A stretch of 64,000 bases of DNA from CAWFGS01 sp963815535. Lineage in GTDB: Bacteria; Pseudomonadota; Alphaproteobacteria; Sphingomonadales; Sphingomonadaceae. Where the stretch lies: NCBI GenBank assembly GCA_963815535.1, contig CAWFGS010000003.1, forward strand, positions 62,001-126,000. The letters are read 5' to 3'. Positions 44,390 to 53,367 of the stretch are shown here, one piece after another. Positions within the stretch are counted from its first letter, which is position 1; every line of letters starts with the position of its first letter. The position numbers and the translations under genes were made by a program. The notes below the pieces were generated by a model, which had not been told where the DNA came from, searched no databases, and was given only the letters and a program-made list of their open reading frames with translations.

Positions 44390-45639
44390 ATATCGCCCCC
44401 AATACCGGTATCGATACCGATATCGATACCGGCGCCAAGTCCCGCCTCAATGTGTTGCAGGCCGCCTTCGTCGTCGCGCGGCGCGATTTCACCGCCATCC
44501 TGTTCAGCAAGGCGTTCGGGTTCTTCCTGCTGGGGCCCTTGCTGTTCATCGGCATCAGCGTGGCGGCGGGGGCTTTGGGGGCGAAGGCCGCCGATTCGAT
44601 CGACCCGCCACAGCTCGCCATTGCGTTGGAAGCGGTCGAGGCGCAAGCGTTGACGGCCGCGCATGGGCGGTTGGAAGATGCCGCCAACCTGCCCGCCATC
44701 GTGGTTCTGCCGGGCGACACGAACCTCGACAGCGTGCTGCGCGACACGGATCGCAATATCGGTGCGGTGATCGGCGGCACTTTGGCAGCGCCCACCCTAA
44801 CCGGCACACCCGATTCCATCGAACGGTGGAGCGGGCGGGTCGCGCTGATGGCGGCGAATGCCAGCGGCGCATCCGCCATTCTGCCGCCCGTCACGGCCCG
44901 GCCCATCGCCAACAGCACGGCCAACACGCGCAGCGCGAACACCGCCACGGCCACCGCCGCCCTGACGCTGCTGTTCCTGCTGACCATGTTGCTGGCGGGC
45001 ATGGTCCTGTCCAATCTGGTGGAGGAAAAGGCGAACAAGATCATCGAAATCCTGGCCGCCGCGATCCCGATGGATGCGGTGTTCATGGGCAAATTGTTCG
45101 CAATGCTCGGCGTCAGTTTCGTCGGCATCGCGGTATGGGGCAGCGTGGTCGGCATCATTCTGGCCGTGGGCGCAGGCGCATTGCCGCCGCTGCCCCCGCC
45201 CGCCGTGGGCTGGCCGATATTCGTGGGTCTGTTCGTGATCTATTTCGCAATGGCCTATTGCCTGGTCGGATCGATTTTTCTGGCAGTGGGATCGATGGCC
45301 CCAACCGTGCGCGACGTGCAGACGATATCGATGCCGGCCACGATATTGCAGCTGATCGTGTTTTTTCTGGCGACATACGCGATGACCGATATCGGATCGC
45401 CGGTGGAACTGTTCGCGGTGATTTTCCCGCTCAGTTCCCCTTACGCGATGGTCGCGCGTGCGGCGCAGGAACCTGCATTGTGGCCTCACGCGGTCGCGCT
45501 GGCGTGGCAGGCGGCGGCGGTGGTGGTGTTCGTGAAAGGCGGCGCGACCCTGTTCCGCACCAAAGTCATGAAATCGGGGCCGCAAGGCGCGAACCGAAAA
45601 CGCTTCGGGTTCCTACCGGCGAAAGCCGGCGCAAAGTAA
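44386..45639 (+). CDS. ABC-2 type permease (NatB-like)
   Basis: A 417-aa membrane partner of the preceding ATPase. One span near residue 45 is followed by a large periplasmic loop, then five or so spans from about residue 190 (ALTLLFLLTMLLAGMVLSNL with the following VEEKANKIIEIL motif, characteristic of ABC-2/NatB permeases). The first codons contain a perfect 12-bp hairpin (44405-44432). The last residues GFLPAKAGAK come from a GCGAAAGC hairpin resembling the dispersed palindrome at 6093, so the natural end may have been extended by a repeat. Confidence 0.9.
   Translation: MNIAPNTGIDTDIDTGAKSRLNVLQAAFVVARRDFTAILFSKAFGFFLLGPLLFIGISVAAGALGAKAADSIDPPQLAIALEAVEAQALTAAHGRLEDAANLPAIVVLPGDTNLDSVLRDTDRNIGAVIGGTLAAPTLTGTPDSIERWSGRVALMAANASGASAILPPVTARPIANSTANTRSANTATATAALTLLFLLTMLLAGMVLSNLVEEKANKIIEILAAAIPMDAVFMGKLFAMLGVSFVGIAVWGSVVGIILAVGAGALPPLPPPAVGWPIFVGLFVIYFAMAYCLVGSIFLAVGSMAPTVRDVQTISMPATILQLIVFFLATYAMTDIGSPVELFAVIFPLSSPYAMVARAAQEPALWPHAVALAWQAAAVVVFVKGGATLFRTKVMKSGPQGANRKRFGFLPAKAGAK
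44405..44432 (+). promoter_or_regulatory. Perfect 12-bp hairpin inside the start of the permease gene
   Basis: CCGGTATCGATA (44405-44416) and TATCGATACCGG (44421-44432) are perfect inverted repeats with a 4-nt loop, starting 19 nt after the permease ATG. It encodes the odd NTGIDTDIDTG peptide. In mRNA it could slow or control translation of the permease relative to the ATPase. Confidence 0.5.
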
Positions 45640-45660
45640 GTGGCGATCGGCAACGCACTA

Positions 45661-45676
45661 TTGACATCCGTGTCAA
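45661..45676. promoter_or_regulatory. Palindromic operator candidate upstream of the P450 gene
   Basis: TTGACA-TCCG-TGTCAA is a 6-bp inverted repeat with a 4-nt centre, 65 nt before the P450 ATG. The left arm equals a consensus -35 hexamer, so a dimeric repressor bound here (TetR-like spacing) would block the promoter. The regulator gene is not evident nearby. Confidence 0.5.
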
Positions 45677-45740
45677 CTGGCGCAGGATGACGGTGTAAGG
45701 ACGGGCGCCGTCAGATGTGGCCCGCCGCAGGAGAGATGCG

Positions 45741-47078
45741 ATGGCCACCGCCGCCCCCGAAAAACCCGCCACCGCCGGGTCCGCAGATGCGCCGCAATGG
45801 CGGACATCGCCCACGGCGTATGAGAAACTGCTGCAGCATCTGGATGCCCATCCCGAAGCCATGCCCGAGCACACGCATGATTTCGATGTCAGCCGCAGCG
45901 ACATCTATGTGGAGGATCGCTGGCAGCCGATCTTCGCCGAAATGCGCGCCAAGGGGCCGCTGCATTACATTCCCGACAGCCCCTATGGCCCCTATTGGGC
46001 GGTGGTCCAGCACAAGGCGATCCAGCATATCGAAGCATTGCCCGAACTGTTCTCGTCGAGCTGGGAACATGGCGGCATTACGATCCTGGAACGCGCCGAT
46101 AGCGAGGGGCTGGAACTCCCGATGTTCATCGCGATGGATCGGCCCAAGCACACCGGCCAGCGCCGCACCGTCGCCCCCGCCTTTACCCCCAAGGTGATGA
46201 AGGCGATGGAGGAGGATATTCGCCGTCGCACCGGCGAATTGCTCGATTCCCTGCCTGAAGGCGAAACCTTCGACTGGGTGGACAAGGTCAGCATCGAACT
46301 GACCACCGGCATGCTGGCGTTGTTGTTCGGTTTTCCCTGGGACGATCGCCGCCTGCTGACCTTCTGGTCCGATTGGGCGGGCGATACGGAAGTCGCTCTG
46401 GTAAAGGAACTGGAGCCCGATCGCGAGGCGGTGCTGCAGGAAATGGGCGCGTATTTCCAGAAACTATGGGTCGAACGCATGGGGCAGGAGCCTGCGCCCG
46501 ACCTGATATCGATGATGATCCATTCCGACGCGATGAATCACATGGAGCCGCGCGAATTCATGGGCAATTTGGTGCTGCTGATCGTGGGCGGCAACGACAC
46601 CACGCGCAACACCATGTCGGGCATCATCCATGCGCTCAGCACCTTTCCCGATCAGCGCAAGGCGTTCGAAGAAAGCGCGGATGTGATCCCCAATGCGGTG
46701 CAGGAGGTGCTGCGGTTCCAGACCCCGCTCGCACATATGCGGCGCACGGCGACCGAAGACACCGAACTGTTCGGCGAGACAATCGCGAAGGGTGACAAGA
46801 TCGTGCTGTGGTATCTCAGCGCCAATCGCGACGAGAGCCTGTTTCCCGATCCCGACGCCATCGACTTTTCCCGCGACAACGCCCGGCGGCATCTGGCGTT
46901 CGGTTACGGCATCCACCGCTGCGTCGGCGCGCGGTTGGCGGAATTGCAGTTGCGCGTTCTGATGGAAGAAATGCACGAACGGCGGATGCGCGTCGATATC
47001 GTCGGCGATGTCGAACGCGTGCGCGCCAATTTCGTGCATGGTTTCCGCAAGATGGAAGTGCAGGTTTCGAAGTTTTGA
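45741..47078 (+). CDS. Cytochrome P450, CYP153-like
   Basis: A soluble bacterial P450 of 445 aa. The oxygen-binding I-helix has VGGNDTTRNTMSG, the ExxR is in EVLRF, and the haem loop is FGYGIHRCVGARLAE with Cys394 as ligand. The segments FIAMDRPKHTGQRRTVAPAF and the I-helix resemble the CYP153 family of terminal alkane and fatty-acid hydroxylases; substrate is inferred. ATG at 45741 is preceded by AGGAGA at 7 nt spacing. No ferredoxin gene adjoins it; the nearest reductase is 3.5 kb upstream. Confidence 0.92.
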   Translation: MATAAPEKPATAGSADAPQWRTSPTAYEKLLQHLDAHPEAMPEHTHDFDVSRSDIYVEDRWQPIFAEMRAKGPLHYIPDSPYGPYWAVVQHKAIQHIEALPELFSSSWEHGGITILERADSEGLELPMFIAMDRPKHTGQRRTVAPAFTPKVMKAMEEDIRRRTGELLDSLPEGETFDWVDKVSIELTTGMLALLFGFPWDDRRLLTFWSDWAGDTEVALVKELEPDREAVLQEMGAYFQKLWVERMGQEPAPDLISMMIHSDAMNHMEPREFMGNLVLLIVGGNDTTRNTMSGIIHALSTFPDQRKAFEESADVIPNAVQEVLRFQTPLAHMRRTATEDTELFGETIAKGDKIVLWYLSANRDESLFPDPDAIDFSRDNARRHLAFGYGIHRCVGARLAELQLRVLMEEMHERRMRVDIVGDVERVRANFVHGFRKMEVQVSKF

Positions 47079-47165
47079 CCGGGGCTTGAACGACAACCCG
47101 AACTGTGGATGCGCTGCATGCTTCGTTCAGCAGTCGTTCGGATGATTGGTGCAATAAATGCACTC

Positions 47166-47657
47166 ATGAAAAACACACTTTCCCGTCGCAAGATCATGCA
47201 CTGGCTGGGCGCAGGCGCGGCCCTGCCGTTCCTGACCGCCTGCGGCAGCGCGCCCGCACAGGCCAAGAACTACCGCGTTTCGTTGAGCGACGCCCAATGG
47301 CGCAAGAAACTGACGGCGGAGCAATACCGGATCTTGCGAAAGGCGGGGACGGAACGACCCTACAGCTCGCCGCTCGATAAGGAAAAACGCGCCGGCACGT
47401 TCGTATGCGCCGGGTGCGGCAATGCGCTGTACTCATCAAAAACCAAATTCGACAGCGGAACGGGCTGGCCCAGTTTCTGGAAAGCGTTGCCAGGCGGCAT
47501 CGCGACCAGCACCGATTACAAGATCGGCTTCCCCCGCACCGAAGCGCATTGCGCCGATTGCGGTGGGCATCAGGGACACATTTTCAACGATGGCCCGAAA
47601 CCCACGGGCAAACGCCATTGCATCAACGGGGCGGCCATGAAGTTTCGCGCCGCGTAA
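47166..47657 (+). CDS. msrB: Peptide-methionine (R)-S-oxide reductase, exported
   Basis: Repairs methionine-R-sulfoxide in proteins. ATG at 47166 begins MKNTLSRRKIMHWLGAG with a hydrophobic segment ending in FLTACGS: a signal peptide with paired Arg (Tat-like) and a lipobox. The mature MsrB domain has zinc pairs CAGCGNAL and CADCGGHQGH, and the catalytic Cys152 in RHCINGAAM. An exported MsrB would serve periplasmic proteins; the exported MsrA at 59746 is its stereochemical partner. 163 aa. Confidence 0.94.
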   Translation: MKNTLSRRKIMHWLGAGAALPFLTACGSAPAQAKNYRVSLSDAQWRKKLTAEQYRILRKAGTERPYSSPLDKEKRAGTFVCAGCGNALYSSKTKFDSGTGWPSFWKALPGGIATSTDYKIGFPRTEAHCADCGGHQGHIFNDGPKPTGKRHCINGAAMKFRAA

Positions 47658-47677
47658 ACGGTCCGGCAATTGGGCGT

Positions 47678-47762
47678 GGTACGGGTGACTGGACTCGAAC
47701 CAGCACGATCATAAGATCAGGGGATTTTAAGTCCCCGGCGTCTACCATTCCGCCACACCCGC
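47678..47762 (-). tRNA. tRNA-Leu (anticodon TAA)
   Basis: Read on the minus strand, the 85-nt sequence starts GCGGGTG and ends CACCCGT-A-CCA, forming a 7-bp acceptor stem with encoded CCA. The anticodon stem GGGGA/TCCCC encloses CTTAAAA, anticodon TAA. A long variable arm, typical of leucine tRNA, and the T-loop GGTTCGAGTCC are present. It lies 20 nt past the msrB stop on the opposite strand. Confidence 0.95.
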
Positions 47763-47846
47763 ATGCCGCAGCCGCCTTTAACGCTCGATCGTGTCGGCGA
47801 CAACGGTTCGGCGTCGGTTTTGCCGTCGGGCGGTTTGCAATGAACG

Positions 47847-48128
47847 CTACAGATCGTTCAGGCGCGCGCGCATTTCCTTGCCGGGTTTGAAATAGGGGAC
47901 ATGTTTGGCGGGAACGTCCACCGATGCGCCGGTACGCGGATTGCGGCCGATCCGGGCCTTGCGCTCTCGCGTCGAAAATGCGCCGAAACCGCGCAGTTCC
48001 ACCCGGCCCCCTTCCGCCAGTCGCGCCGATATTTCATCGAAGAATATATCGACCACCTGTTCGACTTCCTCGCCGCGCAACTCCGGGTTGTCCTGCCCGA
48101 TTGCATGCAGAAGTTCCGACCTGATCAT
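47847..48128 (-). CDS. ihfB: Integration host factor, beta subunit
   Basis: DNA-bending nucleoid protein acting with IhfA. The 93 aa contain the signature GFGAFSTRERKARIGRNPRT and the beta-arm region with the intercalating Pro, followed by VPYFKPGKEMRARLN. ATG at 48128 (MIRSELLHAIGQDNPEL) is the usual IhfB start. The preceding 185 nt up to the GntR gene hold its promoter; I see no clear hexamers. Confidence 0.95.
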   Translation of the reverse strand: MIRSELLHAIGQDNPELRGEEVEQVVDIFFDEISARLAEGGRVELRGFGAFSTRERKARIGRNPRTGASVDVPAKHVPYFKPGKEMRARLNDL

Positions 48129-48313
48129 GCATACCTCCTACGCCTCGCCACTATCATCGCGGCGACCCGAACCGCGCGACCGACGCCAGCTATATACCAT
48201 CCACGCGATCCCATCGATGAAATCGCGATACCGTTACGAACGCTGGCAGAACATTGCGCCAGGCGCAACACAAGAAACACTCAATTGTTAAGTTAAGCGT
48301 ATAATCTTGTCGT

Positions 48314-48667
48314 TCAGCCATTCGTGGGGACGATATCGAGAAGTTCGGCGGGCGTCAGCCGCAATTGTCGCATACGCGATTGCAGGGCGGGCCATTCCAC
48401 CGCCAGGAATGTCGCGCGTTCGGATGCGCGCAGCCGTTCCGCCGCGCCTTCGTTCACGAACATGCCGACGCCCCGGCGCACTTCCACCAGCCCGTCGTTC
48501 TGAAACTGCTGGTAAGCCTTCGCCACAGTCAGCGGGTTCGCGCCCTGCGATGCGGCGAAAGCGCGCACCGACGGCAGTGCGGCCCCTTCGGCATACGTGC
48601 CGTCCATGATCGCACCTGCAATCATCTCGCGCAGCTTGAGATAGACGGGGCGGGCTTCGGCGGGCAT
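48314..48667 (-). CDS. GntR family regulator, YtrA subfamily
   Basis: A 117-aa DNA-binding protein: winged-HTH LKLREMIAGAIMDGTYAEGA, LPSVRAFAASQGANPLTVAK and GLVEVRRGVGMFV. Only a short helical tail follows, as in the YtrA subfamily that lacks a large effector domain and often controls ABC or other transporters. I chose ATG at 48667 (MPAEARPVYLKLRE). It is divergent from the POT peptide transporter, with 187 nt between starts, so it probably controls that promoter and its own. Confidence 0.9.
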   Translation of the reverse strand: MPAEARPVYLKLREMIAGAIMDGTYAEGAALPSVRAFAASQGANPLTVAKAYQQFQNDGLVEVRRGVGMFVNEGAAERLRASERATFLAVEWPALQSRMRQLRLTPAELLDIVPTNG

Positions 48668-48854
48668 GGTGATGCAGTGACATAACACAGCACACCGGGT
48701 CAAGCGGAGCGCGCGGGCGACGGTTTGCGGCACGGTTATGCAAAACTATTCCTTCCCTTGCGCGAATCAGACGTTAGGGTGCGGCGCTTCATGTCGGGGG
48801 TGGACCGGCCATGTTTGTTTCGCGTTTGGTTTTTGCAGGGAGGGCATTGCGCCC

Positions 48855-50501
48855 ATGACTTTCGAACTCATCCTATTCTGGGGCGCGGTCATCGTGCTGG
48901 GCGCGTTCCTGCTGGGCGGCGTCGCCATTACCAGCGTAACGAAGGGGGACGAGTTCGCGGGCCACCCCAAGGGATTGTTCCTGCTGTTTCTGGCCGAGAT
49001 GTGGGAACGTTTTTCCTATTACGGTATGCGTGCCCTGCTGATTTTCTATCTGGTTCAGCACTGGCTGTTTTCCGACAGCGAGGCCAGCGTCATCTACGGC
49101 GCATATACTGCGCTGGTTTACATTACGCCGGTTATCGGCGGCTATCTGGCCGACAGATATCTGGGCCAGCGCAAGGCGGTTCTGTTCGGTGCCATCCTGC
49201 TGACCTTCGGCCATTTCTTCATGGCATTCGAAGGGGATGGCGGACAGGGCGATCCGATCATCAATGTGTTCTGGCTGGCGCTGGCGCTGATCATCGTGGG
49301 TTCCGGCTTTCTGAAAGCCAACATTTCGGTCATCGTGGGGCAGCTATACCCCCGCACCGATCCGCGCCGCGATGCGGGCTACACCATATTCTACATGGGC
49401 ATCAACGTGGGCGCGGCGACCGCATCCATCATCTGCGGCTATCTGGGCCAGACCTATGGCTGGCAGTACGGCTTCGGCCTGGCGGGCATCGGCATGCTGA
49501 TCGGGCTGGTGTTCTTCGTGCTGGGCAAGCCCTTGCTGCGCGGCAAGGGAGAGCCGAAAAATCCGGCCCTGCTCAAAGAGAAATTCGCCGGTCTGCCGCG
49601 CGAATGGTCCATTTACGGGCTGGGCCTGGCGATGGTCGGCATCTGCTGGCTCGCAATCCAGTATCAGGAACTGGTCGGCACCGTCTTGCTGGTATTCGGC
49701 GGCGGCCTCGTCGGTTACGTGATCTATGTCGCCATCATCAAACTGCCGACCGAGGAACGCGACCGCATCTTCGCAGCGATGTTCCTGATCATCACTTCGA
49801 TTATCTTCTGGGCTCTGTTCGAACAGGCCGGGTCCAGCCTCAACCTCTTCACCGATCGCCATGTCGATCGTGCCGGGGTGGAAGCGTCCATGTTCCAGTC
49901 GATCAATGCGATCTACATCATCCTGCTTGCTCCGTTGTTCGCAGCCGGTTGGCAGTTTCTGGGCAAACGCGGGGCGGAACCGTCCACCCCGTTGAAGTTC
50001 GGACTGGCCATCATTCAGGTCGGGCTTGGCTTTCTGGTGTTGGTATGGGGCGCGAACTCGGTCGGTGTGAACGTACCCACGCCGGTGATCTTCATCTTCC
50101 TGATCTATCTGCTGCACACGACCGGCGAGTTGTGCCTGTCGCCGGTTGGCCTGTCGGCGATGAACCGCCTGGCCCCGTCGCACATGGCGTCGTTGATCAT
50201 GGGCATGTGGTTCTTCGCATCGGCGCTCGGCAATTTCGCCGCCGGTCTGATCGCATCGGCCACCGGCGCGGAAGGTGTCGGCGAAGAAGCGGGCAAGCAG
50301 GTCGTGCTGGGCGTTTATTCCACCGTCGGCTGGTTCGCAGTCGGTGTCGGCGTCGCGGTGATGGTTATCAGTCCGCTGATCAAGAAGCTGATGCATCTCG
50401 ATACGCTGGTGGATGATTCCATCGACGACGATCTGGCTGGTCAGGCTCAGGCCGGGCTGGAACAGCAGGAAGCCGGCATCCGTCCCGCCATTCGCGATTG
50501 A
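48855..50501 (+). CDS. Proton-dependent oligopeptide transporter (POT/PTR family)
   Basis: Inner-membrane symporter for di- and tripeptides, 548 aa with 12-14 spans. The proton-coupling motif EMWERFSYYGMRALL (ExxERFxYY) is in the first span region. Others are GGYLADRYLGQRKAVLFGA, FYMGINVGA and, late, ALFEQAGSSLNLFTDR. ATG at 48855 with GGGAGGG upstream. The amidohydrolase gene begins 35 nt after its stop, so the two are likely one operon feeding peptides to the cell. Confidence 0.94.
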   Translation: MTFELILFWGAVIVLGAFLLGGVAITSVTKGDEFAGHPKGLFLLFLAEMWERFSYYGMRALLIFYLVQHWLFSDSEASVIYGAYTALVYITPVIGGYLADRYLGQRKAVLFGAILLTFGHFFMAFEGDGGQGDPIINVFWLALALIIVGSGFLKANISVIVGQLYPRTDPRRDAGYTIFYMGINVGAATASIICGYLGQTYGWQYGFGLAGIGMLIGLVFFVLGKPLLRGKGEPKNPALLKEKFAGLPREWSIYGLGLAMVGICWLAIQYQELVGTVLLVFGGGLVGYVIYVAIIKLPTEERDRIFAAMFLIITSIIFWALFEQAGSSLNLFTDRHVDRAGVEASMFQSINAIYIILLAPLFAAGWQFLGKRGAEPSTPLKFGLAIIQVGLGFLVLVWGANSVGVNVPTPVIFIFLIYLLHTTGELCLSPVGLSAMNRLAPSHMASLIMGMWFFASALGNFAAGLIASATGAEGVGEEAGKQVVLGVYSTVGWFAVGVGVAVMVISPLIKKLMHLDTLVDDSIDDDLAGQAQAGLEQQEAGIRPAIRD

Positions 50502-50536
50502 GGCGACCCGATCTTTAGCAACAGGATAGTTCGATA

Positions 50537-51913
50537 ATGCGTTACGGTGCCTTCGCAGCTTTGGGGGGTGCGTTGGCGCTCGCCGCATGTTCGGCCACCG
50601 GCGGGGACAGCCGGACGGCCCCTCGCACTGCCGGGGCGGGCACTGCCGATGCGCCCTATGCTTCCACCTATCGCGCCTATCCCGGCGCGCCGACCGCGCT
50701 GGTCGGGGCGACCGTGTTCGATGGTGCGGGCGGGCGGATCGACGATGGCGTGGTGCTGATGTCCGGCGGCACGATCACCGGCATCGGCCCCGCCGGAACC
50801 GCCATCCCCGATGGCTTCACCCGGATCGACGGCGCGGGCAAGTTCGTGACGCCCGGCATCATCGACATTCACAGCCATTTGGGCGATTACCCAAGCCCAT
50901 CGGTGGAAGCGCATGCCGACGGCAACGAAGCGACCAGCCCGACCACGCCCGAAGTGTGGGCCGAACATTCCGTCTGGCCGCAGGATCCCGGGTTCAGCCG
51001 CGCGCTCGCCAATGGCGGCGTAACTTCGCTGCAGATCCTGCCCGGCTCCGCCAATCTGATGGGCGGCCGCACCGTCACCTTGAAAAACATACCCGCGCGC
51101 ACCGTGCAGGGCATGAAATTTCCCGGCGCGCCCTATGGCATGAAGATGGCCTGCGGCGAAAATCCCAAACGCGTCTATGGCGGCAGGGGCCGCGCGCCCA
51201 GCACCCGGATGGGCAATTTCGCAGTCAATCGGCAGACCTGGTTCGACGCGAAGACCTACGCCGATGGGGACCGTTCCAAACGCGATCTGGCGAAGGAGAC
51301 TTTGGCAGGCGTGCTCGATGGCGACATTCTGGTGCACAACCACTGCTACCGCGCGGACGAGATGGCTCTCGTCCTCGATATGGCGAAGGAAATGGGGTAC
51401 AAGGTTACGGCGTTCCACCACGCCGTCGAAAGCTACAAGGTCGGCGATCTGCTCGCCGCATCGGGAACATGTTCCGCCGTGTGGGCCGATTGGTACGGGT
51501 TCAAAATGGAATCCTATGACGGAATCCCCGAAAACGCCGCGCTGATCCACAATCAGGGCGCGTGCGTGGTCATCCATTCGGACGACGAAAACGGCATCCA
51601 GCGTTTGAATCAAGAAGCCGCCAAGGCGCAGGCGAGCGGCCGGCGCGTGGGCGTAAATGTCCCCGATGCGGACGTCATCGGCTGGGTCACTTTGAACGCG
51701 GCGAAGGCGATGGGGATCGACACGATGACCGGCAGCATCGCGCCGGGCAAAATGGCCGATCTGGTGCTGTGGAACGGCAATCCGCTCAGCGTCTATTCCC
51801 GCCCGGAAAAGGTCTGGATCGACGGCGCGCTGATGTACGACGCGATGGATCGCAAACGTCGCCCGGTCAGCGATTTCGAACTGGGCCAGCCCGGTGAAGG
51901 AGACGTGAAATGA
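50537..51913 (+). CDS. Amidohydrolase, exported lipoprotein (metal ligands intact)
   Basis: Metal-dependent hydrolase of the imidazolonepropionase/prolidase-like amidohydrolase group, 458 aa. Signal peptide with lipobox ALAACSA (Cys about 18). Metal ligands can be read: HSH in TPGIIDIHSHLGDY, His in ILVHNHCYRADE, His-His in VTAFHHAVESY and Asp in VVIHSDDENG. The C-terminal urease-like beta sandwich (GSIAPGKMADLVLWNGNPLS) is present. Substrate unknown; N-blocked or prolyl dipeptides are a family precedent. It overlaps the next gene by 4 nt (ATGA). Confidence 0.92.
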   Translation: MRYGAFAALGGALALAACSATGGDSRTAPRTAGAGTADAPYASTYRAYPGAPTALVGATVFDGAGGRIDDGVVLMSGGTITGIGPAGTAIPDGFTRIDGAGKFVTPGIIDIHSHLGDYPSPSVEAHADGNEATSPTTPEVWAEHSVWPQDPGFSRALANGGVTSLQILPGSANLMGGRTVTLKNIPARTVQGMKFPGAPYGMKMACGENPKRVYGGRGRAPSTRMGNFAVNRQTWFDAKTYADGDRSKRDLAKETLAGVLDGDILVHNHCYRADEMALVLDMAKEMGYKVTAFHHAVESYKVGDLLAASGTCSAVWADWYGFKMESYDGIPENAALIHNQGACVVIHSDDENGIQRLNQEAAKAQASGRRVGVNVPDADVIGWVTLNAAKAMGIDTMTGSIAPGKMADLVLWNGNPLSVYSRPEKVWIDGALMYDAMDRKRRPVSDFELGQPGEGDVK

Positions 51914-53362
51914 ACGCCGCCATTTCCAGGCGCCGCCTGACGCCGATGGGCGCGTTGGGCATCGCCTGCGCTTTCATCGGTGCGTTCACCGGCTATTCCG
52001 CCAACGCGCAGGATTTCGCCATCACCAACGCCACCGTCGCCACCGGTGACGGGTCCGAAGCGACGCCCGCCAGCACCGTCGTCGTGCGCGGCGGCAGGGT
52101 GGTGGCGGCCGGGCCGAACGTGTCCGTCCCCGCCGGCATTCAGTCGATCGACGGTACCGGCCAATGGGTCACGCCCGGCATCTTCGCCGCGATGACCGAT
52201 CTCGGCCTGTGGGATGTGGGCGCGGTCGGCGAAAGCAACGACACGCGCGCCGGTTCCTCCCCCTTCGGCGCGGCGTTGGATGTCGCGACATCCATCAATC
52301 CATCCTCGCAACATATCGCGGTCAGCCGTGCGGGCGGCGTCACGCGGGCGAGCGTGACCTCTTCGCCCACCTCCTCCATCTTCGGCGGTCAGGGCGCAGT
52401 CATCGATATGGGCGCGGATGCCGATGCGGTGGTGCGCCCGCGCGCGTTCCAGTTCGTGGCTCTGGGCGAACGCGGCGCGCGGATCGCAGGCGGCAGCCGG
52501 ACCAGCAGCGAGGCCTTGCTGCGGAATGCGTTGCGAGAGGCCCGCGATTTGGGCACCAGCATGGGCATGGATATGTCGGGCGGCGGCGGCAGCGGCAGCG
52601 TGGCGATCAGGGGCGGCCCATCGTCGCCCGCGCCCGTTACCACCGGCGACGATCTGCCGTATGATTTCCGCCTGAGCCCCGATGGCGGCGCGCGGGGCAG
52701 CGACGTCCTGCTCAGCCGGTTCGATGCCGCCGCGCTGGTCCCGGTGGTGATCGGCGAACAACCGCTATACGTTCATGTCGAACGCGCTGCGGATATTCGC
52801 AGCGTGCTGGCCTTACGCGATGAATTTCCGCGCCTCGATCTGGTGCTGGTCGGGGTGAGCGAAGGATGGCTCGCCGCGACCGACATCGCTGCGGCAGGTG
52901 TGCCGGTGATCGCCGATGCACTGGACGATCTGCCCAGCTCGTTCGAACAGCTTGCCGCCACGCAAAGCAATGTCGGGCGCATGGTCGCCGCCGGTGTGCG
53001 CGTGGCGATCGGTGGGCTGACCGATGTGGAACAGCCGCGCAATTCGCCGCAATATGCCGGCAATCTGGTTGCCTTGCAGCAAGATACCGGGCGCAAGCGG
53101 ATTGAGCTGGGGCCAGGCATTCGCGACCATCACTTCCGTCCCGGCGCAGATCGCCGGGTTCGGCGGGCGGTACGGCGTGCTCGCACCCGGCGCGGCAGGC
53201 GATGTGGTGATGTGGGACGGCGACCCGCTGGAACTCTCCTCCGCCCCGACGCGGGTGTTCATCGACGGGGTCGATCAACCGCTCGACAACCATCAGACCC
53301 GCTTGCGCGACCGGTATCGCGATCTCGACGAAAGCGATCTGCCCAAGGCGTATGATTGGTGA
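51910..53362 (+). pseudogene. Second, metal-site-degenerate amidohydrolase, exported; frameshifted near its end
   Basis: A paralogue of the previous gene, with a signal peptide (SRRRLTPMGALGIACAFIG to SANAQ). The metal loop reads TPGIFAAMTDLGLWD where active members have TPG-x3-HxH. The later His positions (VLVGVSEGW) and the final Asp (AIGGLTDVE) are also lost; only YVHVERA keeps a His. It is thus probably non-catalytic and may act as a partner subunit. The frame breaks at about 53077 (one extra C in CAGCAAG); the other frame supplies SGLSWGQAFATITSVPA and APGAAGDVVMWDGDPLE up to 53362. Repaired length is about 484 aa. Confidence 0.85.
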
Positions 53363-53367
53363 CTGAT

